A stretch of 64,000 nucleotides of DNA from Trichobilharzia szidati (GCA_944472155.2 OX235271.1:39978633-40042632), one strand, 5' to 3'. Counted from the stretch's first letter, positions 1-11,318 are shown. A program made the numbers and translations. Notes: generated from the sequence alone by a model not told the origin.

Positions 1-144
1 TTCAGTCTAATGACTGGCCACAAATAACCTTTAATAACAAGTATCAAACAAGTAAAGTTCACACATTTATCAGTTTTTATTTTCGATAGCTTCTCAGTGT
101 TCGGTAAATTTTTAAATAATGGAATCCCATATTGCTCATTATTT

Positions 145-590
145 TGTAGCATTCAATTCATAAAATTTAGTCTGCACCGAAGATAGGACTAGACACATTA
201 CACTAGTTACTGACTAGTGTGCAATCAAAAATATCCAATACAGTCCTACAGGAGGTCAGTCGCGAGCCTGAATAGCTCAGTGGTAATGTCTCTGACCGCA
301 GCACTGGGTGACGCGGGTTCGAATCTCAGAAGGGACATCAGTTCCTTCAAAGTTGCAGATACGCCTTGCTGACTGGTGAGTGCCAACTAGCAGGAAACCT
401 AGGTCCAAGGCTTCCTGCCGATTGCCTCCAACCATCAAATACCAACAATTCACAGTGCACCGTAATGGTGAGCCACCTAGCATGGTGGCCACATTGCAAA
501 CATGACTGATAGAATTCAGTCTGCACCGAAGATAGAACTAGACACATGACACTAGTTATTGACTAGTGTGCAATCAAAAATATGTTATAT
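145..590 (+). repeat. S-family tRNA-like repeat, 1.2 tandem units
   Basis: The motif tctgcaccgaagata occurs at 171 and again at 520, giving a head-to-tail period of about 349 bp. Between them lies a tRNA-like pol III head: A-box-like gaatagctcagtggtaa near 271 and B-box-like gggttcgaatctc near 315. The same unit recurs at 19.0-19.8 kb and 20.6-21.2 kb. No coding capacity is seen; short open frames here are incidental. It is best read as a tRNA-derived non-autonomous element in tandem form. Confidence 0.7.
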
Positions 591-729
591 GGCTAACTAA
601 CTAGCTAGTGGTTTCGATTTCTGAATTATGTATGCTCATTTATATACAGCATTTTTGAGGCAAACTGTCCAAACACTATCAATTAAAACATACAACCTTC
701 AGTTTATTATTTTAATAAATCTTATAACT

Positions 730-815
730 TCATTACAACACTGTGTGCTTTATCAAAATAAAATCTTGTCCATAATGGAGTTATGCTCTACCACAGTGCC
801 CAAGTTTTATACTTA
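730..815 (+). mobile_element. Solo Penelope-like element 3' terminus
   Basis: This stretch matches the last ~80 bp of the PLE at 50266-51438: an aacactgtg motif, then atcaaaataaaat, cataatgga, and ctaccacagtgcccaagtt. No PLE coding sequence adjoins it, so it is a detached terminal fragment. Confidence 0.6.
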
Positions 816-869
816 TATCTTATAACTTCAGATATTTTCTTGGAAATGATAAGCCCAGAAGTAAAGATT

Positions 870-1092
870 ATACGGTGCTCTATGAGCTTCAATGCGGTAG
901 AAGGCTAACCAACCACACCTCATGTGGTTCGAAGTTTGATCCACACCAAGTCAGTAATAAGATTGGTAAAGAGGGAAGGTTGGACATTAGACTAGCAACC
1001 CAACCCATAAATGTAAACACCACTGCTACCGAAACTTCAAGCCTCTAGCTTGAAGCTCCCTGTGTTCTAATGGGAACGTAAAGGAATAAAAT
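870..1092 (+). mobile_element. SINE-A copy, diverged
   Basis: The tRNA-like head is eroded. The body is clear: ggtaaagagggaaggttgg, then caccactgctaccgaaactt, the self-complementary caagcctctagcttg, and an RTE-like tail ending in tgggaacgtaaaggaataaa. It is an old copy compared with those at 26-27 kb. Confidence 0.7.
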
Positions 1093-1770
1093 TTAACTAA
1101 TTCATTATAAATGAGCTTTTGTATGTGACCGAAAAATTCTATTCTATTCCATTACAACTTGAATTATAGAGTTAGACTGAGTAATGATTGAATAGTGCAC
1201 AGAATTGTCAGCACAATTTTTGGAATTTATTTTATAAGTCCTGGAAGCAGGCAGTCGTAATTTCACCCTACCAAGAAGCACTTTTCCTTCTGATTAGCAT
1301 TCGGCATTTAAGAAAGTAAAAACCAACAGCTGGAGTAGAATAAGAGAATATCATTGTATTCTGTCGGTTTCTCTTCAGCTGCATACAGGCTCTATGTATG
1401 TACAGAGGTATTTTAAACATACCTCATGACACTATCTTCTGCTTTAACCCCATCAGTTTTCGTATATTTTAATTGGGTTTTTTTCGTTGATATCCCTATT
1501 ATTTGAGTCGAACCGACTTTATTACTACACAAATCATTAGTTACTTATCACCAGCTTAGTTGTATGTTGTCTTTATTATGGAATTCCTTTTTCAGAGTAT
1601 CTAAACTATCTTTTGAAATTAATCTACAACTCATGTATATAAGTTAAATAGAGGTAAATTCTGATTATATTTTATTATTTCCATGGTCGTCTTCTGTTAA
1701 CTGACATCAGGTTACCTCTGTATACATACCTAATAAAGTTTTCTTTACGTTGTATGTGTCTAGTGAAGAA
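1093..1770. other. AT-rich intergenic DNA
   Basis: No gene, RNA or recognisable repeat could be supported here. Confidence 0.4.
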
Positions 1771-2532
1771 TTGTTGGCCTTCAGGTGAACATAGAGAAAA
1801 CAGAGTTGATGAAGATTCCTGGCCAACAACAACAGACAAAAATCAGCCAGTATAAATAGGAGAGATCTGAAAGAAGAAACCTCCTTTACCTACCTGGGAA
1901 GCAAAGTTTCAACTACAGGCGGATGGATCTGATGAGTATATCAAAACGAGGATCGGGAAAGCGAGGCAAGCCTTCATTTCTCTCAAGTCTATGTAAAGGT
2001 CAACAGCATTCCGCATGCAAAATGAGGTCCGGATTTTGAACTCCAATGTGAAGTTAGTACTACTCACTAAACGAATCAGATATTTGGCGCCGAGTCATGA
2101 AGGGCACTTCGAACAAACTACACCCCTTCAACAACACCTGTCTTCGCTCAACACTTCGCTGATGATCAGATGGCCAGCCAGAAAATATCAGCAACAGGGA
2201 GGGATCTCTGGGAACGAATTTATTCAGCAGGAACCGACTGTGCAATAAATAAATAAGCAGGAGGAATTTAAGGTGGATTGGCCATACTCTGAGAAAACAA
2301 ACCATCAAGTGACATCACACGCCAGGCCATCACTCGAGTGGAACTCGAATGGGAAGCGGCGAATTGGTCGTCAGTGCGAGGGTGAGATGGAGGAGGTGAT
2401 GTGAAGAGGAGATGAAAGCATGTGGACAGACGTGGAGTCAGGTGGAAACGTTGGCAGAGAACCGAACGCAATGGAGACGTTTGGCTGAAGCCCTATGTTC
2501 TTCTGGGAACTAAATGAAACAATAATAATAGT
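1771..2532 (+). mobile_element. RTE-like (SR2-like) LINE, 3' fragment
   Basis: Translation in shifting frames gives the C-terminal part of an RTE-type polymerase. A GLQVNIEKTELMKI stretch is followed by TYLGSKVST (post-RT YLG motif), then NEVRILNSNVK, IRWPARK, and a basic tail. After the C-terminus comes the family 3' end, gaagccctatgttcttctgg, with a short AAT-rich terminus. Stops and frameshifts are numerous, so it is a dead 5'-truncated copy. Sister fragments lie at 10.8, 15.95 and 27.9 kb. Naming the exact schistosome element would need a library comparison. Confidence 0.75.
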
Positions 2533-4036
2533 GAAGAATCTTTGAAATTAAATGACATCAACTTAGTCTACTCTATCCGATGTTGTTGTTTTTTCTGCTT
2601 TATTCAAGCTCACTAAGTAAAATTAGTGTATGATAATTCAGACATTAGCATACCTGAATATGTAAACGTAGTTATAAAAGCTCCGTATTCTTAACTACAT
2701 TAAACATACAACTGCCACTGTTTTAGCTGTCTAAATTACAAATTAATTTAGATGACGTTCGTACAATTCCAAACTAAATTTCATCAATAATAGATGGAAT
2801 ATAAAGAATCGTCTGTTTCAGTCTACTATGGAGATTCGTATCAGTGTACACATTTTTTTAGTTCCTTCCATTGTGAGTTGAACATCTGGCTTTAAGCTTC
2901 AAGCTCTGAAATTTCAATACAGATGATGTTGTCCTATTTACACGAGGTGAGGTCGTTAACGTCGCTTCCATTCTTCCCGCTTTATGAGCTTACTACCGGG
3001 TAGGCGAGGTTTAGACCATTGCCACATCTCAACAAGTTAATCCATAATCCCTACCACCCACCATCCAAGAAAAAACTAACATTTAAATTCATTAAATCGC
3101 CTGTACAAGTAACAATCAGCTTTACCAAGTGAAACTTTCTTTCATATCTAATTAATTTTGTCTTTTTAACACTCTTCCTTCTTATCAGATTGTTTTAATC
3201 GTCCATTCTCTTATTATCTCTAGTATATTCACACAATTTTTTTTTCTATTTTACCGACAAAGCCAAGATAGAACGTGTAAAATCACTCATATAGAGTGAA
3301 AAGAAAAGCAAGGCAAAATTTACTTCAACATATAAATAAGTAAATACTACTACCACTAACTATTACTATGTTCTCAACAGGTATAAAAGTCTATTTGTCA
3401 TAATTTTTGTTATCTTTAGAAATGATGATGATAATCAGAAACTATCAACAAATAGCTTGTCAGTTTAAAACCATCACCCACAATAATCATATTAATAGTA
3501 ATAATAACACCTAATAGATAATACATAAACAAAAGATTTACTAAACACCTTTCACATTATTAAAAAGGAAACTCCTTACTACTTTTCTTCATCTTACCGG
3601 CAGCCTGTTTAAATCACTAGCTTACTAGAATTTCTATCTATCTATCAAAATACTGCTTCAACTCTTCTGCATTTCTTATTGTTTTTTTAATTGTGTAATT
3701 ATATCAAATGATCAATACATGAACTCGTGAGCATATTTAATTAGTTTGCCACTATAACGTTGTGGAATTCTTGAATGAATTGAAGAAAAAGTGTACAGAA
3801 TTGGTTTTCTCTTCAATATGAAACAACACTACGACAGATTATTGCCTAACATGTCAATTGTGTATGAAGAGGAGATATTTTTGGAAGTAAATACGCTGAA
3901 AATTTCTGTGATATATGTATGTTCACATATTGTCTGAAATGAAGCTATAATACTGTGATTATTATTAGTAATTGTTTAGTTAGCAAATACAAAGGTGTAC
4001 GATATTATGATATATTTTATTTCCACTATCTAATAA
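2533..4036. other. AT-rich intergenic DNA
   Basis: No gene was found. It contains scattered ATT/AAT-rich simple sequence and one very decayed SINE-A-like segment, listed separately. Confidence 0.4.
2858..3010 (-). mobile_element. Highly decayed SINE-A fragment
   Basis: On the minus strand the order of blocks resembles SINE-A: a tail like ttccttcca..gtggaac, then a degenerate ctttaagcttcaagctctgaa hairpin block, then gtaggcgaggtt. Divergence is high, so the assignment is tentative. Confidence 0.35.
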
Positions 4037-4290
4037 ATATGCGTCGGTGGCACAGCGGTGAAAAGCTCACCAACCAGCTCGTGGAAAGCTCGATCCCCGA
4101 CCACTGACGCACTCCTTTACCTCGCCAAGTCAGTAATAAGATTGGTAAAGAGGGAAGGTTGAGCATGAGACTAACAACCCCATTCCGTAAAAATAAAAAC
4201 ACCACTGCTACGAAAACTTCAAGCTTCTAGCTTGAAGTCCCTTATGTTCCACCAGGAACGCTAAGGGATAAAATAATAATAAAAAGAAAT
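4037..4290 (+). mobile_element. SINE-A copy
   Basis: The head gcgtcggtggcacagcgg begins at 4042 with a B-box-like ctcgatccccgac. The body includes cctttacctcgccaagtcag and ggtaaagagggaaggttga, and the tail ends in accaggaacgctaaggga with an AAT-rich end. It abuts a PLE fragment immediately downstream. Confidence 0.8.
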
Positions 4291-5095
4291 TTGCATAGAA
4301 AAAGTACATGGACAAGACAATATACACATTTTCACAGCTTCGTCCCTCCCCAGTAGAAAAGAAATTTAGTAAAAACCCTCACACAGAGTTAGAGCTATAT
4401 CCTCATAAGAAGTAAGTGAAGATGAATTAAGCATTGTATATGACACTTTGATTGAAAATAGCTCTCCCGACAAATTTATCAAGAAACACATGAAAAAGAA
4501 AGCGAAAAAGGACTACTCACTATCCGTAAACAAGAAGTCTTTATATATACGACTGCAATTCAAGGGCGACATACCAAGCTAAATAATTACGAAGTTAAGA
4601 AAATCAGTTCAAAGAACTTTTAATGCTGGCGAACTACACGTATTATTCTCTACACGACCAATGGTGATTCCTCGACTGAAACATGAAGTACCTAGACTAG
4701 CCACTTCAAATGGTATCTACTAATTCAACTGCGCTTGTGGTGGAGCAAGTTATACCGGTCATTTCTCTAGGAACTTGGTTTTTTTGTTTTCGCTCGAGAA
4801 CATCTACCAGTATGGCTAAGTAAAGGTGTAGTAAATACCATCAACAGTTAGATATTAGACCATCTGGTCCAAACCGGCCATAAAGCCAGCCGGCTTTGAA
4901 GAATCCTTCTCTATCATCTACCAGGTACCAAATAAATTGCCAAAAACATTGAGGTACTGTATGCTCCAAACAGCAGAGGCTATCACGATTCACCTGAAAC
5001 AACCAGTGCTTTGTGTGCAGAAGAAGCAAGTCCAGCCACTACCACTGCCCTGACCGTACTTCAGTGGAGACTATAGATTCATGAATTTGTATTAT
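4291..5095 (+). mobile_element. Penelope-like element fragment with GIY-YIG endonuclease remnant
   Basis: Decayed frames give LATSNGIYQFNCACGASYTG, matching the GIY-YIG core of PLE proteins (the Y..NC.CGASYTGHT type). Next come REHLPVWLSKGVV, ILDHLVQTGHK and, near the end, ALCAEEASPATTTALTVL. The order RT-linker-GIY-YIG-C-terminus is that of Penelope elements. Several stops and frameshifts interrupt it, and no complete RT core lies upstream because the copy begins straight after a SINE-A. The same protein family appears on the minus strand at 34157-34403. Confidence 0.7.
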
Positions 5096-5560
5096 TATTT
5101 TTCCTAATTTTTTCTTACATTTTTATGTAGATGCAATCGAACTGTAATCCATTGATATTATAACTACTGATTCGATGTTATTTAAACAACATTAATGTTG
5201 TTAATAACACTAACTCATTCACTATTATGTATACATAACTGTAGGATCTGAAGAGGAAAAAGTTATCGAAAAGAATATTCTTTGTTCAGTATCCATTCTT
5301 TTGAAAATCTAATAAATATACATGAAGTCTTCATCCGGTTGTGGGATCAATCATTTAGAGGTATTTTGTAATTAATAAACAAGAATATCCATGGTTCTGT
5401 CTCTCTTTTTTAATTATGAATGGTATCCAAACCTCCAGATAATTATCCTACAGTCTCTAGTTCTCCGAATGGAGAAAAAAAGCATGTTTGTCAGCATCAC
5501 TCACTGTTTCTTTATGTATAATGAGTAAATTAGTCAGTTTCAGAGTGTTCAAGCTATATT
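5096..5560. other. PLE 3' flank, AT-rich
   Basis: This is non-coding. A segment near 5246-5290 has a ctgaagagg box, then atcgaaaag, and is vaguely hammerhead-like (see findings). Otherwise nothing is supported. Confidence 0.3.
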
Positions 5561-5564
5561 CTTA

Positions 5565-5690
5565 CATGTAATATGACTTCAAATTGAAGTATGCACTGAA
5601 GATGTTGCCTAGTAGGGCAATGAAAGCTTCGCAGATTAACTATCCAGCTCAGAGAACACAACCACATCAAAGAAGAAATGTGTTTCATCC
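5565..5690 (+). repeat. Dispersed repeat W
   Basis: The blocks gatgttgcctagtagggcaa, gaaagcttcgcagattaact, and ccagctcagagaacacaacc recur at about 8.97-9.14 kb (inverted plus partial direct copy), 39.1 kb and 61.3 kb. There is no coding potential and the class is unknown. Confidence 0.55.
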
Positions 5691-6139
5691 AACTGTATTT
5701 CCCTAAAATTATACCCTGCTGGTTGATTGAGATGAGTAGTAGTACACCACTCACATCAACCAGTAGGATTCGCTAGTCAGATCGAGGTGATTTAAACACT
5801 GGATAGGCGTTTCACTCGTTTATTATGCCGGAGTTATCAATGGTGTGCCAATTTTTACTTAGCTCAGAGAGCTGAATCAGTTCAGATAACCCGATTTTTG
5901 TGACAAGCTACTTAGGCGAACTGATGATACCATAAAATCAACCCACAATTTGAAAGTTAGTTCCCAATTTTGGAGATTAATTCGCAAGTTACACACTTCA
6001 AGGTGATTATTTCATCATAGTTTCGGATGTTTGGATATATCCATCTAGCATTTTATCATTTCTCCATCAAACTACGAGACAAATCTCTTTGTTTGATGTT
6101 GGATAACCAGAAGGAAATGGGCACCCACGACACCGTCAG
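5691..6139. other. Intergenic DNA
   Basis: No feature is supported with confidence. A gtttcac-containing segment near 5800 was considered as a ribozyme relic and rejected. Confidence 0.3.
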
Positions 6140-6420
6140 GGAGCCAACTCACAACCTTTAGACTACAAAACCATGCCCATTGATCATTTGACTACTTGTG
6201 CCACAATTCAGTGCCCCGTGAATCTTAACCATGTTGACTCGCGATGTAACATAATCAACCACAGCCTTGACAAATTGAACCCAACTAGTCACGATTTCTC
6301 GCTACATTTCAGGACATATATCCATCGCCGATTTGCACCTATGAAGAGGACCAATATAGGACGAAACGTCTGTCAACTGCTACCTAGTTTTCAGTGGCGT
6401 CTCTAAATGATGTTAGTTCG
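6140..6420 (+). repeat. Probable repeat with hammerhead-like segment
   Basis: At 6341-6374 the order is an atgaaga core-like box, ggaccaatataggac (the counterpart of the T-family helix II block gtcccaaactaggac), then gaaacgtctgtc. Helix II no longer pairs well. This looks like a distant relative of the T-family ribozyme relic. A short open frame at 6173-6406 shows no recognisable protein. Confidence 0.4.
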
Positions 6421-6424
6421 TTAC

Positions 6425-7280
6425 GAAAAATTACAAATTAAATTAAATTAATCCAAATCCCCACAAAGACCGCTACATATATATGATATATAATGTCACC
6501 AAGGAGACTCATCGCACTGAAGTCACCGAGGCAATCCGGGTGAAAGAACCACTCACTGGAAGGGGGGATTGCGTAGACGTTTTCTCCCAGGTTGGAATCT
6601 GTAAACAGTGTACATATATTAAGCTAAACATATTCACCGACAATGAATCCTTATGACATTATTAATAGTTAATTACATCTGAAAGTGTCTATGAACAAAC
6701 AAACTCATCCATCTAGATGTCGTGTACTCACCCTGAAGAGTGAGGTGAAAAAAGATTCTACGGAGTAGGTGTACACTTGAATGAGGCAACAACTAACAGA
6801 TTTCAATCAGTCATACAAATAATTTTCAAAAGTATTTTGATAAACTGCTTACATAAAAAGTAATTCTAGGGATAAAGATCACTATTTTATGTGAAATTTG
6901 AATATTTACACAGGTACGCATAGATGTTTATTGCTCTGGTTAATAACATTTTGGTGATTGTTTGTAGCATCAATGACAACACTATCACTCATCAACAGGT
7001 ATGACTATCGGGCTGAAGAATTTCGAGAAGAGTTACTTTAAAGAGATTTGATATTGACTGTGTTACTCAGTTTCTGCCAGTAACCATTATCAAAGCAATA
7101 GTATTATAACCAGAAATGTTACGTGTTTATAAGTACTTCTGTCGCAATACTGAGACTTAATGTTGAGTATATTCCTATATGATCCAACAAGTGTGACTTT
7201 TGATTGATTTACGTAAACTTTAAGTCTATGCAAAATACATACTGTAAGAGATATCTCATTTTTGAATACTCCAGTAAACC
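6425..7280. other. AT-rich intergenic DNA
   Basis: Nothing recognisable was seen on either strand. Confidence 0.35.
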
Positions 7281-7487
7281 ATTATCAAGCTAGAAGCTTG
7301 AAGTTTCCGTATCAGTGCTGTTTTTATTTTTACGGAATGGGGTTGCTAGCCTCATGTCCAACCTTCCCTCTTTACCAATCTTATTACTGACTTGGCGAGG
7401 TAAAGGAGTGCGTCGGTGGCTGGGGATCGAATCCCGAACCACATGAAGCGTGGTTAGCTAGCATTCTACCACTGTGCCTTTGATGCT
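7281..7487 (-). mobile_element. SINE-A copy
   Basis: Read on the minus strand, the head has lost part of its 5' end but keeps a B-box-like gattcgatccccagcc and gcgtcggtggc spacing. The body (cctttacctcgccaagtcag, ggtaaagagggaaggttgg) and the caagcttctagcttg hairpin block are well preserved. The 3' tail is missing. Confidence 0.75.
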
Positions 7488-8730
7488 CAAACCATTACCA
7501 TGATATCCAATAAACTGATCTTCAAAGTAAACTCACTGTTCGATTTTTAGATTATGAATTTTTAAAGTCATGTACAAAAACCTGTAAATGCCCTTGTTAC
7601 TGAGCAAAAATGTCTAATCTCTGTCTTCATATGTACTCTTATGACAGATGCCTTCATGGGGTCTTTAACCTTAACTTGCTATACTAGAGATGAATTCAAC
7701 TGAAGAGTTTAGAATTTGACGAAATTCACCTTTCAAATTTCTACGCTAATTAACACTTATGGAATAACATAAATTTGTATTATTATTATAGTTCAAAAGT
7801 CTGTGCTATTACTTACTGTCAATCGAAACACTTTACTGTTAGCAAAGTATTATTCAATAGAATTCATATCAAGATATGAGTCAATCATATAACTAATAAT
7901 TATCAAATATCTAAAATTAATAAAAAAAAAAGATAACTAAGGAAGTTCTTAACAGAAATAGGGAAGGGTGTAACTTGATTTCCTCCGGCGTATAATCACC
8001 TGAATAGGCTACATGAACATCTACTATGTAATAAGTGGTCAGTTATGCCACAGGTATACTCATGTGTATATATGCACACATACACTTACATACATACACA
8101 CAAATAAAAAACGGAATATACCTTATTATCTCATTATCAGTTACATCATCTTCATAAATAATAGTGAGGTTAATGAATAGTGTCAGTAAAATGATAACAT
8201 TAATATTACTACCACTACTGATATCAACGAAGTTGACAAACCTTATTCACACAAAAAGGATAAATTGTTAAGATGATGATTATACTAAGTCAATTATCAC
8301 TGATAGATTGTCGACAAATCATCGAATGAATGAATGAATGAATGATGAGTGAAGTATTTAATCTGATCGAGGAAATGGATCAGTAGAAGAGATTGTTTTA
8401 AGAAAAAGAAGACGACAAGAATGATATATTGCTTCACTTGTTAGGTGAAACAAATAAAAAGCCAAGAATGATACGTATGAATTTTGAAAGAAGAAGTCAG
8501 AAACCTCCTGGGAATGAATGAATAAATAATAAGGCTATCTCAGATATTCTCACTAACAAATGACAATCTCTTCCTACTTTCTGATTCAGTTTGATTAGAA
8601 ATGAAGTGAGAAGGTGTGACTGGGTTGACCAGTCTGAATGTATGAACTGAACAGTAACATATCTCTCAGTCACAATGATAGCTGGCTACAAACCTTGGCG
8701 ATTACAGTAAAATGAAGAGATGATTAGTAG
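7488..8730. other. AT-rich intergenic DNA with microsatellites
   Basis: There is a ca/ta-rich simple tract near 8062-8105 and a gaat repeat at about 8323-8345. No gene was seen. Confidence 0.4.
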
Positions 8731-8732
8731 AT

Positions 8733-8806
8733 GGGTCTTTTAACTCAGTCGGTAGATCAGCAGGTTAGTAGTCCTGCAGTCGGAGGTTCCATTCCACCGC
8801 CAATTA
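8733..8806 (+). repeat. tRNA-like (SINE head) sequence
   Basis: An A-box-like taactcagtcggtagatcag and a B-box-like ggaggttccattccacc lie about 50 nt apart, as in a tRNA-derived promoter. The two ends do not form a 7-bp acceptor stem, so this is not called as a functional tRNA. Confidence 0.4.
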
Positions 8807-8967
8807 TTATCCATCAAATTTGCATTAGTTTATCAACCTAAAACTGTCTAAGACAGTGTTACCAACAATAAGTATTTCTGCCTCAAAACTGCTCAACAGT
8901 ATGCGCCTCTGGGAATACTGAGACCAAGTTCAAGTCTTTCACATAATTTAAAATATATGCGAGGATA

Positions 8968-9135
8968 GTTTTTGATGTGGTTGTGTTCTCTGAGCTGGAT
9001 AGTTAATTTGCGAAGCTTTCATCACCCTACTAGGCAACATCTTCAGCGCAGACTTCAATTTGAAGTGAGCTTTTAGATTTCTCCAGCTCAGAGAACACAA
9101 CCACCACAAAATCATCCACCTGAGCTACAAATCTT
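8968..9135 (-). repeat. Dispersed repeat W, inverted copy plus direct fragment
   Basis: On the minus strand 8968-9075 carries the W blocks (ccagctcagagaacacaacc, agtagggtgatgaaagctt). From 9078 the end block ctcagagaacacaaccacc reappears in the opposite orientation, making a small foldback. Confidence 0.5.
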
Positions 9136-9286
9136 CTCTATCTTATCTATACGAGGATAGTTTTCAAACGTCTACTGAAGAACTTCGACAATTTTGACGA
9201 ACTAAATGATTTTGAAAAGTATCATAATTTATGTTGAAATGAAGGCGTTTACAATTTGTTTTAAAAGTTTCACTACACGATGCGTG

Positions 9287-9512
9287 CGTCGGTGGCATAG
9301 CGGTTAGAACGCTCGCCAACCATGCACATGGTCCGGGGTTCGATCCCCAGCCGACGCACTCCTTTACCTCGCTAAGCCAGAAATAATGCTGGTGAAGAGG
9401 AAAGGTTGGGCATGAGGCTAGCAACCCCATCCTGTAAAATAAACACTGCGACAGAAACTTCAAGCCACAAGCTTGGAGCACTATGTTCCACTGGGAACGT
9501 GAAGGAAAAAAA
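9287..9512 (+). mobile_element. SINE-A copy with possible short target-site duplication
   Basis: The copy is nearly complete. It has the head cgtcggtggcatagcggtta, the B-box ggttcgatccccagcc, an internal aagccagaaataatgctgg, and the tail ccactgggaacgtgaaggaa plus a poly-A. The flanking 7-mer atgcgtg occurs at 9280-9286 and 9513-9519, consistent with a target-site duplication. Confidence 0.85.
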
Positions 9513-9519
9513 ATGCGTG

Positions 9520-10730
9520 ATACTCATGAATCCAGTAACTAGAACAGAAAGACTCTGTCTAACTCCTAACTCTAAATAGTAGTTCTTCAAAAGTGTCCAA
9601 TTTGTAAACACTTATATGGACAAAAAGTGGTTAGTTTTTCATAATCAGTAATAAATAAATCAAACATGATAAATTTACAGTTACCTGGTTCTTGAACTGA
9701 ACAGTTAACAATTTCGATAAATCCTATAGATTTTCATCTAGTTTACCGTTCATTGTCCAACATAATAATAATAATTTCTTGTTCATCAGGACACATATAT
9801 TCACTACAGCAATATATTAGTAAACGATAATGGCCTGTCTTGTTGTCCTGATTTAGGTCTAGAAACAATCACGAAAGGCAGTCTGCTCTTGTTCTTCTTC
9901 TTCTTCTTGTTCTTTTTTTCTCCACAGTCTCATCAATAGTTATTTAATTGCTGCTTCATGGACTTTGTTTATTGAAGTTGTTTTTTATTGAACGAAAGTC
10001 AATATCTCGGATTAATCAAAAGCTATACAAATCAATAGAAACAATTCTACCATCGGTGGTGTCTTATTATCAAACAGAAACAACACAAGAAAAAAAAAGG
10101 AGTAAATCACAATAAGTGAAACGGTAACGCCTTTACACGATAAAAGTCATACCATATCATAATATAGTAAATAAGATATGTGACTCTGAAACTGTCACTA
10201 CAAAATAACTTTGTTTTTTTTTGTTGCTAGTATTGTGTCCTCTAAACTGGATGATTTAATTATACAATGTTGCGTATCCCTCATTGACAAAATCTCTCTC
10301 GTGCTAACTTCTCATGCAAAATCTGTGCGTTTGTAAGTGAAAAAGGCTGAAGTAGACAGTTAGTTACTTAACTGAAATGAGTTAAATAGACTAATATGGT
10401 CTGCAATATCACTCATTTAATCAATTATGTAATATTTTAAGCAAAAGTAAAACTCATCCCGAAGCTAAAATGCTCAATAACAGGAAAGATCATACTGTTA
10501 AATCATAAGTTAAAACCTTTATTATAATGAATATCATATACCCAATGCCCAAATTCTTTCAAACCGTTAAAAGTGAACTTGGTTTGGACATATATAAGTT
10601 AAAACACATGAATGCAATTCCCTGAAATATTTTCCTATTTTCAGTTGTGGTTGGTTTGCAAGAATTTACTTAGATACAGGTCTGATCACAGAATGAAATC
10701 ACTTGGAGTACGACTGGAATAAAAACATTA
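9520..10730. other. AT-rich intergenic DNA
   Basis: It contains a pyrimidine-rich ttcttcttcttcttgttctt tract near 9893-9915. No gene or clear repeat was seen. Confidence 0.35.
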
Positions 10731-11318
10731 GGGACTAATTGACGGCCTTCTCGTTCTAGTTTGGCACTCTTCATCAGTACTCCAATGTGAAGTCAGTGCT
10801 ACTCACTCACTCAGAGACTTGGCCAGCGCGTCATTAAGAGCATCTCAAACAAACTACAGACCTTCATTAACAGTTGTCTTCGCTCAATACTCAAGATCAG
10901 ATGGCGGGCCAGAAAAGATCAGCAACAGGGATCTCTGGCAATGAGCGAACCAACTCAGCAGGAACCGATTGTGAAACAAATAGGCAGGAAGAAATGGAGA
11001 TGGACTGGCTGGCCATACTCTGAAGAAACCATCAAAAGACTTCAGTAGACAACCCTCGAGTGGAACCCAAAAGGAAAGCGGCGAGTTGGTCGTCAGTGCA
11101 AGGGTGAGGGTGACTTGGAGGAGGTCATGTGAAGAGGAGATGAAAACAGGTGGGCAGACATAGAGCCAGGTGAAGACTCTAGCAGAGAACCAAACGCAAT
11201 GCAGACGCACGGCTGAAGCCATATGTTCCTCTAAGAATTAAAGAATACAATAATAATATAATCAGTACGCAGCCACCAGGGCTCGAAGCCAAGAACTTCC
11301 AGTTACAAGATGAATTCG
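10731..11318 (-). repeat. T-family copy interrupted by an RTE fragment
   Basis: The minus-strand T-family blocks stop at 10780 (tctagtttggcactcttcat, then cagtac) and resume at 11261 (atcagtacgcagccaccagg, then gctcgaagccaagaacttcc). The interruption is the RTE fragment at 10781-11260, flanked by the direct 8-mer atcagtac at 10773-10780 and 11261-11268. Confidence 0.6.
10781..11260 (+). mobile_element. RTE-like LINE 3' fragment inserted in a T-family copy
   Basis: This is the same 3'-terminal RTE segment as at 1771-2532. It begins at the SNVKSVLL region (ccaatgtgaagtcagtgcta) and carries the actacagaccttcattaaca and ggaagcggcgagttggtcgt blocks. It ends in atatgttcctctaagaatta and an AAT-rich terminus. 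It is 5'-truncated and frameshifted. An 8-bp direct repeat flanks it. Confidence 0.75.

Noticed and set aside
5795..5865. Minus-strand hammerhead candidate (ttgataactc, gagtgaaacgcctatc)
   Set aside because: The core and helix II loosely fit, but helix I needs internal mismatches and helix III does not close; too weak without more copies.
8733..8806. Possible functional tRNA gene
   Set aside because: A- and B-box-like blocks are present but the acceptor stem ends do not pair and no clear anticodon arm forms; treated as a SINE-like head.
9164..9611. Minus-strand open frames of 105 and 79 codons
   Set aside because: They read antisense through a SINE-A copy; the same peptide pattern (e.g. GLLASCPTFPL) recurs at every SINE-A.
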